From positions 1-64,000 of the forward strand of contig JBGPOS010000003.1 in assembly GCA_041488155.1 (NCBI GenBank): a stretch of 64,000 nucleotides of DNA, in the 5' to 3' direction. Source of the DNA: JBGPOS01 sp041488155. Lineage in GTDB: Bacteria > Chloroflexota > Dehalococcoidia > Tepidiformales > Tepidiformaceae. Made by a program: the position numbers and the translations under genes. Below are positions 41,805 to 49,701 of this stretch, one piece after another (positions within the stretch are counted from its first letter, which is position 1; each line of letters starts with the position of its first letter). A model generated the notes under the pieces. That model was not told the DNA's origin and searched no databases. It was given only the letters and a program-made list of their open reading frames with translations.

Positions 41805-43057
41805 CAGGCCACCACTTCCTGGGGCTGGAGCGCCCCGTACGCCAGGTCGAAGCTTTCCACCGTCGCATCGATTTCGAGCGGCGGTTTGAGCGAATCGGCC
41901 ACCGCTTCAACCGTCTTGAAGCCCGCGCCCGTGATGAAAGCGACGGTCAGCTCGGCGGGGTCGATTCTACCCGCTGCTGCCAGCTGTTTGACCGCCGCGA
42001 CGGTGACGCCCCCCGCGGTCTCAGCGAAGACTCCTTCGGTTTCGGCGAGAAGCTTGATCCCCGCCACGGTCTCGTCGTCATCGACCATGGCGCAGGCGCC
42101 GTCGGTGTCGCGCAGCTGGACGAGGCTGTAGTAGCCGTCGGCGGGGTTGCCGATGGCGAGCGACTTGGCGATGGTGTTCGGGCGCTGGGGCCGGAAGTTC
42201 ATCGAGCCTTCGGCCCAGGCTGTGGCCACGGGCGAGCAGCCAGTGGCTTGCGCGCCGCTCATGCGCGTCTTCGGGGCGGCTATCAGACCCACCTTCGCCA
42301 GCTCGTCCAGCCCCTTGCGGATCTTCACGAACAGCGATCCGCTGGCGATCGGGACCACGCAGTGGTCGGGGGCGCGCCATCCCAGCTGCTCGGCGACTTC
42401 GAACCCGAGGGTCTTCGAGCCTTCCGCGTAGTAGGGGCGGACGTTGACGTTGACGAACGCCCAGTTGTACGCACCGGCGAGTTCGGCGCAGAGCCGGTTC
42501 ACGGCGTCGTAGTTGCCCTTCACCTTGACGAGAATCGGGGCATAGATGCTCGACCCGAGGACCTTGCCCTGTTCGAGGTCGTGGGGGATGAACACGACCG
42601 CTTCCATGCCGCCGGCGGCGGCGTGGGCGCTGACGCTGTTGGCGAGGTTGCCGGTGCTGGCGCAGGCCAGCTTCGTGTAGCCGAGTTCCTTCGCCCGTGT
42701 GCTGGCGACCGCTACGACGCGGTCCTTGAAGGACCAGGTGGGATTGACCGTGTCGTTCTTGATGTAAAGGTTCGGGAGCCCGAGGGCTTTGCCCAGGTTC
42801 TTCGCATGGATGAGGGGCGTATAGCCGGCGCCAATATCGACGGCGGCGTCCGCATCGCAGGGAAGGAAGGCTTTGTAGCGCCAGAGGCTGGCGGGCCCCG
42901 CTTCGATCGACCGCCGGGAGACACTGCGCCGGAGCGAATCGTAGTCGTAGGCGACTTCGAGGGGTCCGAAGCAGTACTCGCAGACGTGCAGGGCCTTCAA
43001 GGGGTATTCGCGATGACACTCGCGACAGCGCAGGTTGGTTGCGTAACTCATGCTCAA
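41804..43057 (-). CDS. Threonine-synthase-like PLP enzyme under SAM control
   Basis: A 417-residue fold-type II PLP enzyme close to threonine synthase (hence thrC-like). N-terminal zinc ribbon CRECHREYPLKALHVCEYC; PLP Lys111 in WSFKDRVV; CASTGNLANSVSAHAAAGG (phosphate loop) and ITGAGFKTVEAVADSL near the end. Canonical activity: O-phosphohomoserine to threonine. Its transcript, however, starts with a SAM-I OFF riboswitch and continues into NIL and MoaD-type genes. That pattern fits a beta/gamma-replacement making homocysteine from O-phosphohomoserine, which is inference. GGAG precedes ATG 43057. Confidence 0.88.
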   Translation of the reverse strand: MSMSYATNLRCRECHREYPLKALHVCEYCFGPLEVAYDYDSLRRSVSRRSIEAGPASLWRYKAFLPCDADAAVDIGAGYTPLIHAKNLGKALGLPNLYIKNDTVNPTWSFKDRVVAVASTRAKELGYTKLACASTGNLANSVSAHAAAGGMEAVVFIPHDLEQGKVLGSSIYAPILVKVKGNYDAVNRLCAELAGAYNWAFVNVNVRPYYAEGSKTLGFEVAEQLGWRAPDHCVVPIASGSLFVKIRKGLDELAKVGLIAAPKTRMSGAQATGCSPVATAWAEGSMNFRPQRPNTIAKSLAIGNPADGYYSLVQLRDTDGACAMVDDDETVAGIKLLAETEGVFAETAGGVTVAAVKQLAAAGRIDPAELTVAFITGAGFKTVEAVADSLKPPLEIDATVESFDLAYGALQPQEVVA

Positions 43058-43154
43058 CTCCGTCCACGCGGGCCGTTCCAGTGCCCGGGGTAGGGCGAGG
43101 CGCGCGGCCTCGCTTTCCGAAACGATGTGGTACGGGGGCCCCTTTCCAGAGGGG

Positions 43155-43190
43155 CTAGAGCATGACCATTCGGCCCGTGAGGGAAACCAT
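43155..43190 (-). CDS. Possible Met-rich leader peptide
   Basis: Between the riboswitch and the thrC-like start, GAGGAG lies 7 nt before an ATG that encodes MVSLTGRMVML and a stop (3 Met in 11 codons). An in-frame upstream ATG would give 16 residues with 4 Met. A hairpin GCCCCT/AGGGGC follows immediately (about 43137-43154). It could be a translated leader acting with the riboswitch, or chance. Confidence 0.35.
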   Translation of the reverse strand: MVSLTGRMVML

Positions 43191-43239
43191 GAGCAAACTC
43201 CTCATTTCCGCGTGGGCCGTTCTGTAATCTGGAGCGCTG

Positions 43240-43356
43240 GCGCTCTCATCTTCCTCCCGTCGTGTGTGGGAGGCCGGAGTTGGCACCTTGGCCTTGCGGC
43301 CAGGTTGCCGGGGCTTCGAAGGGCCGGATCCCTCCACCCCGTCTTGATAAGCGCGG
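43240..43356 (-). promoter_or_regulatory. SAM-I (S-box) riboswitch
   Basis: On the minus strand the consensus of the class I SAM aptamer is present in order: CTTATCAAGAC, GGTGGAGGGATCCGGCCC, CGAAGCCCCGGCAACC, GGCC..AAGGCC stem, GGTGCCAACTCC and GGAAGATGAGAG, the P1 partner. It lies about 180 nt before the thrC-like start. SAM-I switches usually turn genes off when SAM is plentiful. No strong U-tailed terminator is visible, so translational or hairpin-based control is possible. Confidence 0.95.
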
Positions 43357-43495
43357 CCACGACTGCGGTTCCGCTTATGGTACGCAGAACGAACACGAAT
43401 TGGGAAGTGTCGAGATTGCAACTGCCGGGCGCAACGCGGCCAGAGCCCAGCCCCAGTAGAATCCCCTCATCCAATCCAGCTGCTGGAGGGTTTAG

Positions 43496-44134
43496 ATGGC
43501 CGACGAGATGGGCCTGTTCGACGCGGTCTACCACTGCCGGGCGATGCGGCGGCTCAAACCCGATCCTGTGCCGGAGCCGGTGCTCCTCAAATTGATCGAA
43601 GCCGCGAACCAGGCGCCCTCCGGATCGAACGCCCAGAACGGCCGCTGGATCATCGTCCGGGACGCAGGCCAGAAGCGAAAGCTCGCCGATCTGAACAACA
43701 CCGCGGTTCAGGCCTACGTTGGCCCACAGAGCGCACGGCCGCAGGCGCTGCCCCACCAGTCGGCCGAAGCCCGCCAGCGCATGCTCCAGGCGGTGCTCTG
43801 GCAGGCAGAGCATCTCCACGAGGCGCCGGCGCTGGTCATCGCCTGCCTCGAACTGGGAGCGCCCGCCCGCGACAGCTTCTCCGCCGGGGCCGGAGCAGGC
43901 GGCTCGATCTGGCCGGGCGTGCAGAATCTCCTCCTGGCCGCGCGCGCCCTTGGGCTCGGGGCTGCGCCGACGACGCTGGGCCTCGCTAACCGGCCCGCGG
44001 CGAAGGCGATCCTCGGGTTGCCGGAGACCATCGAACCGTTTTGCCTGGTGCCGGTGGGTTGGCCGCTCGGCAAGTTCGGGCCTGTCACGCGCAAGCCGGT
44101 GGCAGAGATCCTTCGCTGGGACCGCTGGTCGTAG
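43496..44134 (+). CDS. Nitroreductase-family flavoprotein
   Basis: A 212-residue FMN-dependent nitroreductase-fold protein: YHCRAMRRLKPDPVPEPVLLKLIEAA holds the N-terminal phosphate-binding Arg, then APSGSNAQNGRWIIV, PGVQNLLLAARALGLGAAP, and LPETIEPFCLVPVGWPLGKFGP. It uses NAD(P)H to reduce nitro compounds, quinones or unsaturated bonds. TAGAAT lies at about 43457 and GGAGG 7 nt before ATG 43496. It is divergent from the riboswitch operon. Confidence 0.9.
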   Translation: MADEMGLFDAVYHCRAMRRLKPDPVPEPVLLKLIEAANQAPSGSNAQNGRWIIVRDAGQKRKLADLNNTAVQAYVGPQSARPQALPHQSAEARQRMLQAVLWQAEHLHEAPALVIACLELGAPARDSFSAGAGAGGSIWPGVQNLLLAARALGLGAAPTTLGLANRPAAKAILGLPETIEPFCLVPVGWPLGKFGPVTRKPVAEILRWDRWS

Positions 44135-44259
44135 CCACCAGGCGGACCCCCGCCTGCTGGTGGGCCCGATCGGCTCACCGGAATCGGATCGTTCGGCCCT
44201 CTATTCTTGGCTCTATTGGCCGCAGAGTTGCGCTGACGAAACGAGTGGAGGTGGTTGCC

Positions 44260-44694
44260 ATGCCCGGTCTTATCAAGTGGAGCCCGTTCGATGAGTTGGC
44301 CAGCTTCTGGCCAAGAGACCTGTTCGGGCGGGTCGCGCCGAATGGCGGCGTGACCGTCGAGTGGAGCCCGCGCTGCGACGTGACGGAGAAGGACGGTGAA
44401 ATCGTCGTCCACGCTGAGCTTCCTGGCGTGGACCCCAAGGACATGGAGGTGTCGATCCGCGACGGCGATCTCTACCTTCGGGGAGAGAAGCGGACGGAGA
44501 AGAAGGAAGAGGGAAAGGGCCGCAAGTACAGCGAGCGTTTCTTCGGCTCGTTCGAACGGACGATTGCGATCCCGGCCAACGTCGATGAGACGAAGATCGA
44601 AGCGAAGCTGAAGGACGGGGTGCTGGAAGTGCACATGCCTAAACTGGCAGTGACAGCGCCCGCTTCGAAGAAGATCGAGATCGCGGTCGGCTAA
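44260..44694 (+). CDS. Small heat-shock protein Hsp20
   Basis: A 144-residue alpha-crystallin-domain chaperone: SPRCDVTEKDGEIVVHAELPGVDPKDMEVSI start, DLYLRGEKRTEKKEE loop, YSERFFGSFERTIAIP, LKDGVLEVHMPK (GVL motif) and a short C-terminus with the IEI anchor (KKIEIAVG). It holds unfolded proteins under stress. GGAGG lies 8 nt before ATG 44260. Three small overlapping genes follow on the same strand after 93 nt, so they may be co-regulated with it. Confidence 0.94.
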   Translation: MPGLIKWSPFDELASFWPRDLFGRVAPNGGVTVEWSPRCDVTEKDGEIVVHAELPGVDPKDMEVSIRDGDLYLRGEKRTEKKEEGKGRKYSERFFGSFERTIAIPANVDETKIEAKLKDGVLEVHMPKLAVTAPASKKIEIAVG

Positions 44695-44787
44695 CCACCG
44701 GACGGCTGGTCCAGCGCCTGCGGTGAAACCCTGTTCCACCGCAGGCGCGCGCTCATCGAGACGGCGACCCGCACTCGGAGGCGGATC

Positions 44788-44976
44788 ATGGTACTGACCC
44801 TCATTGGATCCCAACCTATCGGCGCTGCACTCCTTCCGGCGCGAACAAGGGCAGACTGCCCTCACGGCGACTGCTGGGTGGTCGATGCCGCCTCGCACAG
44901 GATCGTGCGCGGTCGCTGTCACCTCTGCGACGAACAGCCGGCAGCGACCGCGGTCGCCGCTGGGGCCAGGTCGTGA
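44788..44976 (+). CDS. Small Cys-containing protein
   Basis: A 62-residue unrecognised protein with GGAGG 6-7 nt before ATG 44788. The Cys pattern CPHGDC ... CHLC could make a small zinc site. It begins a chain of three overlapping genes (4-nt overlap with the next). The short length and composition mean it might be spurious, but the ribosome site and coupling support it. Confidence 0.4.
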   Translation: MVLTLIGSQPIGAALLPARTRADCPHGDCWVVDAASHRIVRGRCHLCDEQPAATAVAAGARS

Positions 44977-45155
44977 GTATCCTGAGCCGGGTTCGTGGCG
45001 TCTTCGTGCGGGGTGCGCGCCTGGTAGATCCAGCGAAGGCCGACGTGCGCGCTATCATGCCGGAGGGAGGTTCGTTGACGGCGACGAGCATCCACGCTCC
45101 AGGGACCGGGCCGCCGGCAGGCGAGGAACGGGAGCCAAAGGCCAGTGACGACTGA
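44973..45155 (+). CDS. Small basic hypothetical protein
   Basis: A 60-residue frame from GTG 44973 (GTGA overlap with the gene before) to 45155, overlapping the next start by 11 nt. It begins SILSRVRGVFVRGARLVDPAKADV, a basic helix, and has a Pro/Gly-rich end. No family is recognised. Support rests on the coupled layout only. Confidence 0.35.
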   Translation: MSILSRVRGVFVRGARLVDPAKADVRAIMPEGGSLTATSIHAPGTGPPAGEEREPKASDD

Positions 45156-45567
45156 CGCCGGGTTGGGTATCCAGCATCGAGAGGAACAGGCGTCGCTCTT
45201 TCGGGCGGTGCAGCAGCTCGAAACGGTCCTCGCGGCCCGGCGCGACGATGACCGCTGGTATGCCTCCGCGCGGGCGGCTTTACGAGGCTGCACGCTCGCA
45301 GTCGAACATGCCCTGGACTCTCTTACGGGCCCGGACGGTTTAGCCCTGAGCGTCGTCGAGGACGAGCCGCGGCTCATCCCGGAGCTCGAACGCCTCGAAG
45401 CTTCGCTTGCCAAACTGCTGGTCGAGCTCTGGGAGACGAAGGGCCACCCACAGGCTGATGGCTTTGCCGCCCGCCTGGACGACCTGGCGCGCGGCATGAG
45501 GCACGCAGCCAGCGAGACCTTCGAACTCGTGTACGAGGCCTTGAATTCGCCCGGCCAACAGGACTGA
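45145..45567 (+). CDS. Helical hypothetical protein
   Basis: A 140-residue all-helical protein from GTG 45145, with four long amphipathic segments (FRAVQQLETVLAARRDDDRW, SARAALRGCTLAVEHALDSL, PELERLEASLAKLLVELWE, RLDDLARGMRHAASETFELV). The up-down helices and scattered His/Glu recall hemerythrin-like bundles, but the ligand set is incomplete. It ends the three-gene chain after hsp20 and convergently meets the Mug gene. Confidence 0.6.
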   Translation: MTTDAGLGIQHREEQASLFRAVQQLETVLAARRDDDRWYASARAALRGCTLAVEHALDSLTGPDGLALSVVEDEPRLIPELERLEASLAKLLVELWETKGHPQADGFAARLDDLARGMRHAASETFELVYEALNSPGQQD

Positions 45568-45586
45568 CCGCCCGCCCGAGGCGCAA

Positions 45587-46126
45587 CTAAGCGAGCCCGG
45601 ACAATTCGTTCGCGAGCCGTTCAAGCAGGGCCAGGCGTTCGCCGTGCCACTTGCTGGCGAGGCCGCTCGAGCTGGGAATCACCCACACGACCGTCGCGCC
45701 CACAAGCTCTGGCTGCCGCCCGTAGGGACGAGCGGCGAGGTCGGAAGATTTCAGCGCCAGCGCGTAGCGGCCGAAGAGCTGGAAGATCCCTCGCCCGCTG
45801 AAGACCGCGACTGCAGGTTGGTTGCCGAGGAGCTCGCTGCGAAGACGGCGCGCGCCTTCCCGGACCTCGACCGCAGAAAGCTCGCTGGCGCGGACGGTGG
45901 GGCGCGGACAGAGGTCGGTGAAGCCGATGCCGGCCTCCTCCATGAGCTTCGCGTCGTCTTCGGGGCCAACGGGCCGGCCCACGAGGCCGCTGGCGATGAG
46001 CTGCCGCCAAAACGGGTTGCCGGGACGAGCGTAGTAGTGGCCCGCTTCGGCCGAATAAATCGCCGGGTTGTAACCGACGAACACCATTCGCAGGCCGGGC
46101 CGCAGGTAGTGGGGGAGCGTGTTCAT
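45587..46126 (-). CDS. mug: G/U mismatch-specific DNA glycosylase (Mug/TDG)
   Basis: A 179-residue uracil-DNA glycosylase family 2 protein that removes U or T from G mismatches. It has VFVGYNPAIYSAEAGHYYARPGNPFW, in which the Mug motif GINPG is GYNPA (Asn kept), IGFTDLCPRPT, and a C-terminal VIPSSSGLASKW for the usual NPSG segment. Protects G+C-rich DNA from cytosine deamination. It overlaps the following membrane gene's stop by 4 nt on the same strand. Confidence 0.88.
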   Translation of the reverse strand: MNTLPHYLRPGLRMVFVGYNPAIYSAEAGHYYARPGNPFWRQLIASGLVGRPVGPEDDAKLMEEAGIGFTDLCPRPTVRASELSAVEVREGARRLRSELLGNQPAVAVFSGRGIFQLFGRYALALKSSDLAARPYGRQPELVGATVVWVIPSSSGLASKWHGERLALLERLANELSGLA

Positions 46127-46671
46127 CGCAGCGTCGGCAGCTCGAAGCGTACCGCCGGGTGCTGCAGGTGGAGCGCCCTTGGGACCGCGGATCCGCTCGC
46201 TGGCAAGGCGTAGCGAAGGATCAGTGTTCGTTCTTCGCCTGGCGCGAAGCTCAGGCCGGTTTCGGCTGCTGATGCAAGGGAGGGGAGTGGCGACAGGCGG
46301 TCGCCGCCGTCGGCGAGTTCGAGACGAAAGTCATCGGGCGATGGCTTCCAGGATTCCCGCGCGGTCACCGCGAGCCTGATGACGATCCGGTCCGAGGGGC
46401 CCCCCGCCGGCGTGGGCTCGAGGTCCGGCGCCTGGACGACGGACACGACCCGGATGATCCGGGTTTCGTCTTCGTAGGCGGCGCGAACGGCGACCCGCGT
46501 CTCGCCAACGAAGTGGTCGATGAGCGGGGGCAGGGCGAAGAACGTGAAGATCGAGCCGGCCGCGATCCCGAGCACGGCGCCGAAGGCGATGCAGCCCGCG
46601 CGGCCTTCACGGGACTGCACGTCTTCGTCGCGGACGGGACGGCGGACGGGAGGCGCATCGTCGTGCGTCAT
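46123..46671 (-). CDS. Membrane-anchored hypothetical protein
   Basis: A 182-residue protein with a charged N-terminus, one transmembrane helix (CIAFGAVLGIAAGSIFTFFAL) and an outside beta-rich domain (RIIRVVSVVQAPDLEP, RIVIRLAVTARESWKPSPDDFRLELADG, PGEERTLILRYALP). The domain recalls DUF4352-like immunoglobulin folds. Function unknown. It overlaps mug by 4 nt, so the two are expressed together. Confidence 0.6.
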   Translation of the reverse strand: MTHDDAPPVRRPVRDEDVQSREGRAGCIAFGAVLGIAAGSIFTFFALPPLIDHFVGETRVAVRAAYEDETRIIRVVSVVQAPDLEPTPAGGPSDRIVIRLAVTARESWKPSPDDFRLELADGGDRLSPLPSLASAAETGLSFAPGEERTLILRYALPASGSAVPRALHLQHPAVRFELPTLR

Positions 46672-46705
46672 CGCAAAGGAGGAGGACCGACCGCCAGGGA
46701 AGACA

Positions 46706-47119
46706 CTATGCCTTCGGCGGAAGCACGGTCGCCTCGCCGTCGACGACGAGCTTGCCGTCCTGGTTGGTCACCGTGGTGTGGAACTTCGCCCACTGGCGCT
46801 TATCGAGCTTCTCCGTGCATTCGACGCGGGCCGTGAGCGTATCGCCGATGAAGACAGGCGCGCGGAACTGGAGGTCCTGCCCGGCGTAGATAGTGCCGGG
46901 GCCGGGCAGCTTCATCGCCAGCACCGTCGAAATGAAGGAGGCGCTCAACATGCCGTGGGCGATGCGCTGCTTGAACATCCCTTCAGCGGCGGCCACGGCG
47001 TTGACGTGGGCGGGGTTCATGTCGCCGGTGATGCCCGCGAAGAGGTAGATGTCGGTTTCGCTGATCGTCTTGGTGAAGGTGGCCGAATCGCCGATCTGCA
47101 GCTCGTCGTAGGTGGGCAT
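46706..47119 (-). CDS. MaoC-like enoyl-CoA hydratase
   Basis: A 137-residue hot-dog-fold protein with the hydratase 2 motif DIYLFAGITGDMNPAHVN (Asp and His active-site pair) and FKQRIAHGMLSASFISTVL. It hydrates R-specific enoyl-CoA, feeding beta-oxidation or polyester synthesis. Length fits single-domain MaoC. TAACCT lies 7 nt before the ATG. It lies 35 nt before the membrane gene on the same strand. Confidence 0.92.
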   Translation of the reverse strand: MPTYDELQIGDSATFTKTISETDIYLFAGITGDMNPAHVNAVAAAEGMFKQRIAHGMLSASFISTVLAMKLPGPGTIYAGQDLQFRAPVFIGDTLTARVECTEKLDKRQWAKFHTTVTNQDGKLVVDGEATVLPPKA

Positions 47120-47172
47120 GGGCGGTAGGTTACAGGCGGCAGCGGTCTGGGCACAGCAGACCGAACCCGGTG

Positions 47173-47808
47173 TTAGCGGAGGCGCGTCGCGACCACCTGG
47201 GTGAGGGCGGGGCCGAAGGACGCGAGCAGACGGTCGTCGTCCGCGAGGCGTTCGAGAAACTCCCGGAGCAAGTTCGCGTCGGGAAGGGCGGCTTCGCCGT
47301 CGATCTCCCAGCCGAGCGGGGCAACGTTCGCCAGGATGATCGAACCGCCAGTCCGAACCAGGCGCACGATGTCTTCATAGAGCGGCGGGTAGTCGGCCCA
47401 ATCGCAGTCCATGACCACGAGGTCGTAGGGGCCGCTGAGGGCGGAGATGACCTCGTGGGCCGCGCCCTGGTTGAGGCGAACTCGCTCTTCGAGGGCGAAG
47501 CGCCGAAAGTTCTCAGCAGCGATGGCAGCGTGCGTGGGGTCGATCTCGATCGTGTCGAGGCGGCCCGTCGCGCCGAAAGAGGCGGCGACGTGGAGGCCGC
47601 CGTAACCGAGCCCGGTGCCGAGTTCGAGCACGTAGCTCGCGTGCATCGCCCGCACGAAAACGCCGATTTCGCGCGCCGAGAGCGGGGTCGGCGGAAAGAC
47701 CGTGCAGCGGTGATTGTCTCGGTGGGGCTCGTACTGCGCAGCGACATCGGCATAGCGGTCGGGGCGGCGCGCGACCAGGCCCTGCGCGTACTGCGTCGAT
47801 TGCTTCAC
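47173..47808 (-). CDS. O-methyltransferase (class I)
   Basis: A 211-residue SAM-dependent methyltransferase of the catechol O-methyltransferase-like type: VLELGTGLGYGGLHVAASFG (motif I), LDTIEIDPTHAAIAAENFRRF, YDLVVMDCDWADYPPLYEDIVRLV and GSIILANVAP. GTG 47808 is the best start. Target unknown. It is the middle of a minus-strand run after the broken EEP gene and before MaoC. Confidence 0.85.
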   Translation of the reverse strand: MKQSTQYAQGLVARRPDRYADVAAQYEPHRDNHRCTVFPPTPLSAREIGVFVRAMHASYVLELGTGLGYGGLHVAASFGATGRLDTIEIDPTHAAIAAENFRRFALEERVRLNQGAAHEVISALSGPYDLVVMDCDWADYPPLYEDIVRLVRTGGSIILANVAPLGWEIDGEAALPDANLLREFLERLADDDRLLASFGPALTQVVATRLR

Positions 47809-47846
47809 GACGCCATTGTAGGCCGAACGGACGGTGCCGGTTGGGG

Positions 47847-48592
47847 TCAGAGTTCGAGTTCTGCGACGATTGCGAGGTGGTCGCTCGGGTAGAGCGTAGG
47901 GTCGCCAGGCTGGGGTTCGTTGGCGCCCAGGCGAGCGGCGACGGCGCTGATTCGGCCGCGCAACCAGATGTAGTCGAGACAATTGGGGTCGCCTTCGGTG
48001 TCCATCGTGGCCGCCTGGATGCCCGAGGGCCAGGTGACATCCGGTTCGACGCCGTGCACTTCGCAGTAGGCGGAGCGGAAGCCAGCTCCTGTCATAACGC
48101 GGTAGGCGGGTTCGGACGGCGGCGTGTTGAAGTCTCCAACGACGATCGTCGCAGTCGCCTCCGGAGCTTCGGCGAGCCAGGCGCAGATCGCCTGCGCCTG
48201 CTCTTCCCGGACTTCGGGCTCCTCCGGCTTGTGGTGGAGATGCGTGTTGACAAACCAGACGGTGCGCCCGCCGGGGAGGGCCACGAGGGCGCGGTGGACG
48301 ACCCGCCGCGGCTCAGCTGCAGCTGTTCGTGGGCAAGCGTCTCGCCGATCCCGGCGAGGATCGCGTTGCCGAAGTTCGGGAAGCGTTCGTGGTGGGCAGT
48401 GAGGCTGCGATAGTGCCGGCTTGGGAGCTGGGCGGCGAGGAACACGTCCTGCCCCTGATCGCCAAAGACGACCTCCTGAAGGCCGATCAGGTCCGCGTCG
48501 ATGGCCGCGAAGGCCGCGGCGAGGAGCGGACGCCGTTCGTCGTAACGGTCGTTGGTGTTGCGGATGTTGAAGGTCGCGACCTTGAGGCGCAT
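47847..48592 (-). pseudogene. Endonuclease/exonuclease/phosphatase gene, frameshifted
   Basis: From ATG 48592 the frame reads VATFNIRNTNDRYDERR, LIGLQEVVFGDQ and FPNFGNAILAGIGE, the EEP fold, and leaves homology near 48305. Another frame from there gives VWFVNTHLHHKPEEPE, TIVVGDFNTPPSEPAY, LDYIWLRGRI and LYPSDHLAIVAELEL, the rest with the GDFN and SDH catalytic motifs. One missing base in the GGCGGG stretch at about 48301-48311 explains it; repaired, the protein is about 248 residues. Sequencing error or recent loss cannot be separated here. Confidence 0.8.
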
Positions 48593-48598
48593 CGCGGT

Positions 48599-49387
48599 CT
48601 AGGGCGCGCGCTGAGTCGTGCGGGCCGAGGCCGTCCAGCCCCCGTCCACAACGATCGCCTGGCCGGTGACGAACGACGAGTCGTCGCTGGCCAGCCAGAG
48701 GGCGGCCTGGGCGATGTCGCCGGGCAGGCCCGCGCGCTGGATCGGCTGCAGGCGGGCGAGGTTCTGGCGGACGAGCTCGGGGTCGAGCGGGGCGGGAAGG
48801 GCCGGGTTCGCATAGAGGATGGGGGTGAGGATGCCGCCGGGGCAGATGCAGTTCGCGCGCACGCCCTTGTCTGCGTTCTCAATCGCGCACACGCGGGTCA
48901 GCTGGATGACGCCCCCCTTGGCCGAGCCGTAAGCGCCCTGGCCCTGCATCCCGACGAGCCCGGAGATAGAGGCGGTGGTGACAATCGAACCGCCGCCGTT
49001 GGCGATCAGGTAGGGCAGGCAGTGTTTCATCCCCAGCCAGACGGCTTTGAGGTCGACCGCGATGATGCGGTCGAAGGTTTCTTCGGTGCAGTCGACGATC
49101 GGGCCTTCGCCGCCGCCGATGCCGGCGTTGTTGTACATCACGTCGAGCTTGCCCCAGCGGTCGACCGCGGTCCGGACCAGGGCGCGGACGTCTTCAGAGC
49201 TGCTGACGTCCGCGCGGACGAAGACGCAATCGGGCCCGACTGAACGAGCGACTGCTTCGCCCTTCTCCTTCTGGAGGTCGCCGATCACGACCCGGGCGCC
49301 TTCGCGGACGAAGAGGTGTGCGGTTGCTTCGCCCATGCCCGATGCTCCGCCGGTGATGACCGCGACCTTCCCGTCGAGTCTGCCCAT
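48599..49387 (-). CDS. Short-chain dehydrogenase/reductase
   Basis: A 262-residue classical SDR: NAD(P) site VAVITGGASGMGEATA, NNAGIGG, catalytic Ser in TTASISGLVG, YGSAK for the Tyr/Lys pair, and ICPGGILTPI. It oxidises or reduces an unknown alcohol. ATG 49387 starts at the conserved LDGKVAVITG; a G-rich element lies upstream. The long GGGACAG repeat lies 45-121 nt before its start and so inside its promoter or leader region. Confidence 0.9.
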   Translation of the reverse strand: MGRLDGKVAVITGGASGMGEATAHLFVREGARVVIGDLQKEKGEAVARSVGPDCVFVRADVSSSEDVRALVRTAVDRWGKLDVMYNNAGIGGGEGPIVDCTEETFDRIIAVDLKAVWLGMKHCLPYLIANGGGSIVTTASISGLVGMQGQGAYGSAKGGVIQLTRVCAIENADKGVRANCICPGGILTPILYANPALPAPLDPELVRQNLARLQPIQRAGLPGDIAQAALWLASDDSSFVTGQAIVVDGGWTASARTTQRAP

Positions 49388-49431
49388 CTCTGCCCCCGGT
49401 TCGAAGTGTGGGGCGGATAGTAGCATCCGAT

Positions 49432-49508
49432 GGGACAGGGGACAGGGGACAGGGGACAGGGGACAGGGGACAGGGGACAGGCGACAGGGGACAGGGGACA
49501 GGGGACAG
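49432..49508. repeat. Heptanucleotide tandem repeat, 11 units
   Basis: Eleven consecutive copies of GGGACAG (period 7), one altered to GCGACAG, between the divergent SDR gene and the next gene. Because 7 is not a multiple of 3, unit gain or loss would shift any frame. It is placed in the upstream region of the SDR gene, where copy changes would alter promoter spacing. Confidence 0.95.
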
Positions 49509-49701
49509 CGGTCGCCAGGCACTGTCGGCGATGATTCGGCCAGCCCCTGGGGACAGGTCGCCTTTTTACGAACGTTTTACGCGAACGGCGGCACATCGGG
49601 CGGAATGGCGAGGGTTGAGCGAGTGCGCGTACAGTAGGCGATTGTTAGGGTTAGCCGTGAGTGGCCGCGGCGCGGCCGCCCCCGCCGGTGGAGGGCATCA
49701 C

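Noticed and set aside
49432..49508. GGGACAG array as a CRISPR
   Set aside because: Units of 7 nt with no spacers; it is a simple tandem repeat.
49649..49665. TTAGGGTTAG stretch as a telomere-like or replication element
   Set aside because: Only one and a half units; no supporting structure.
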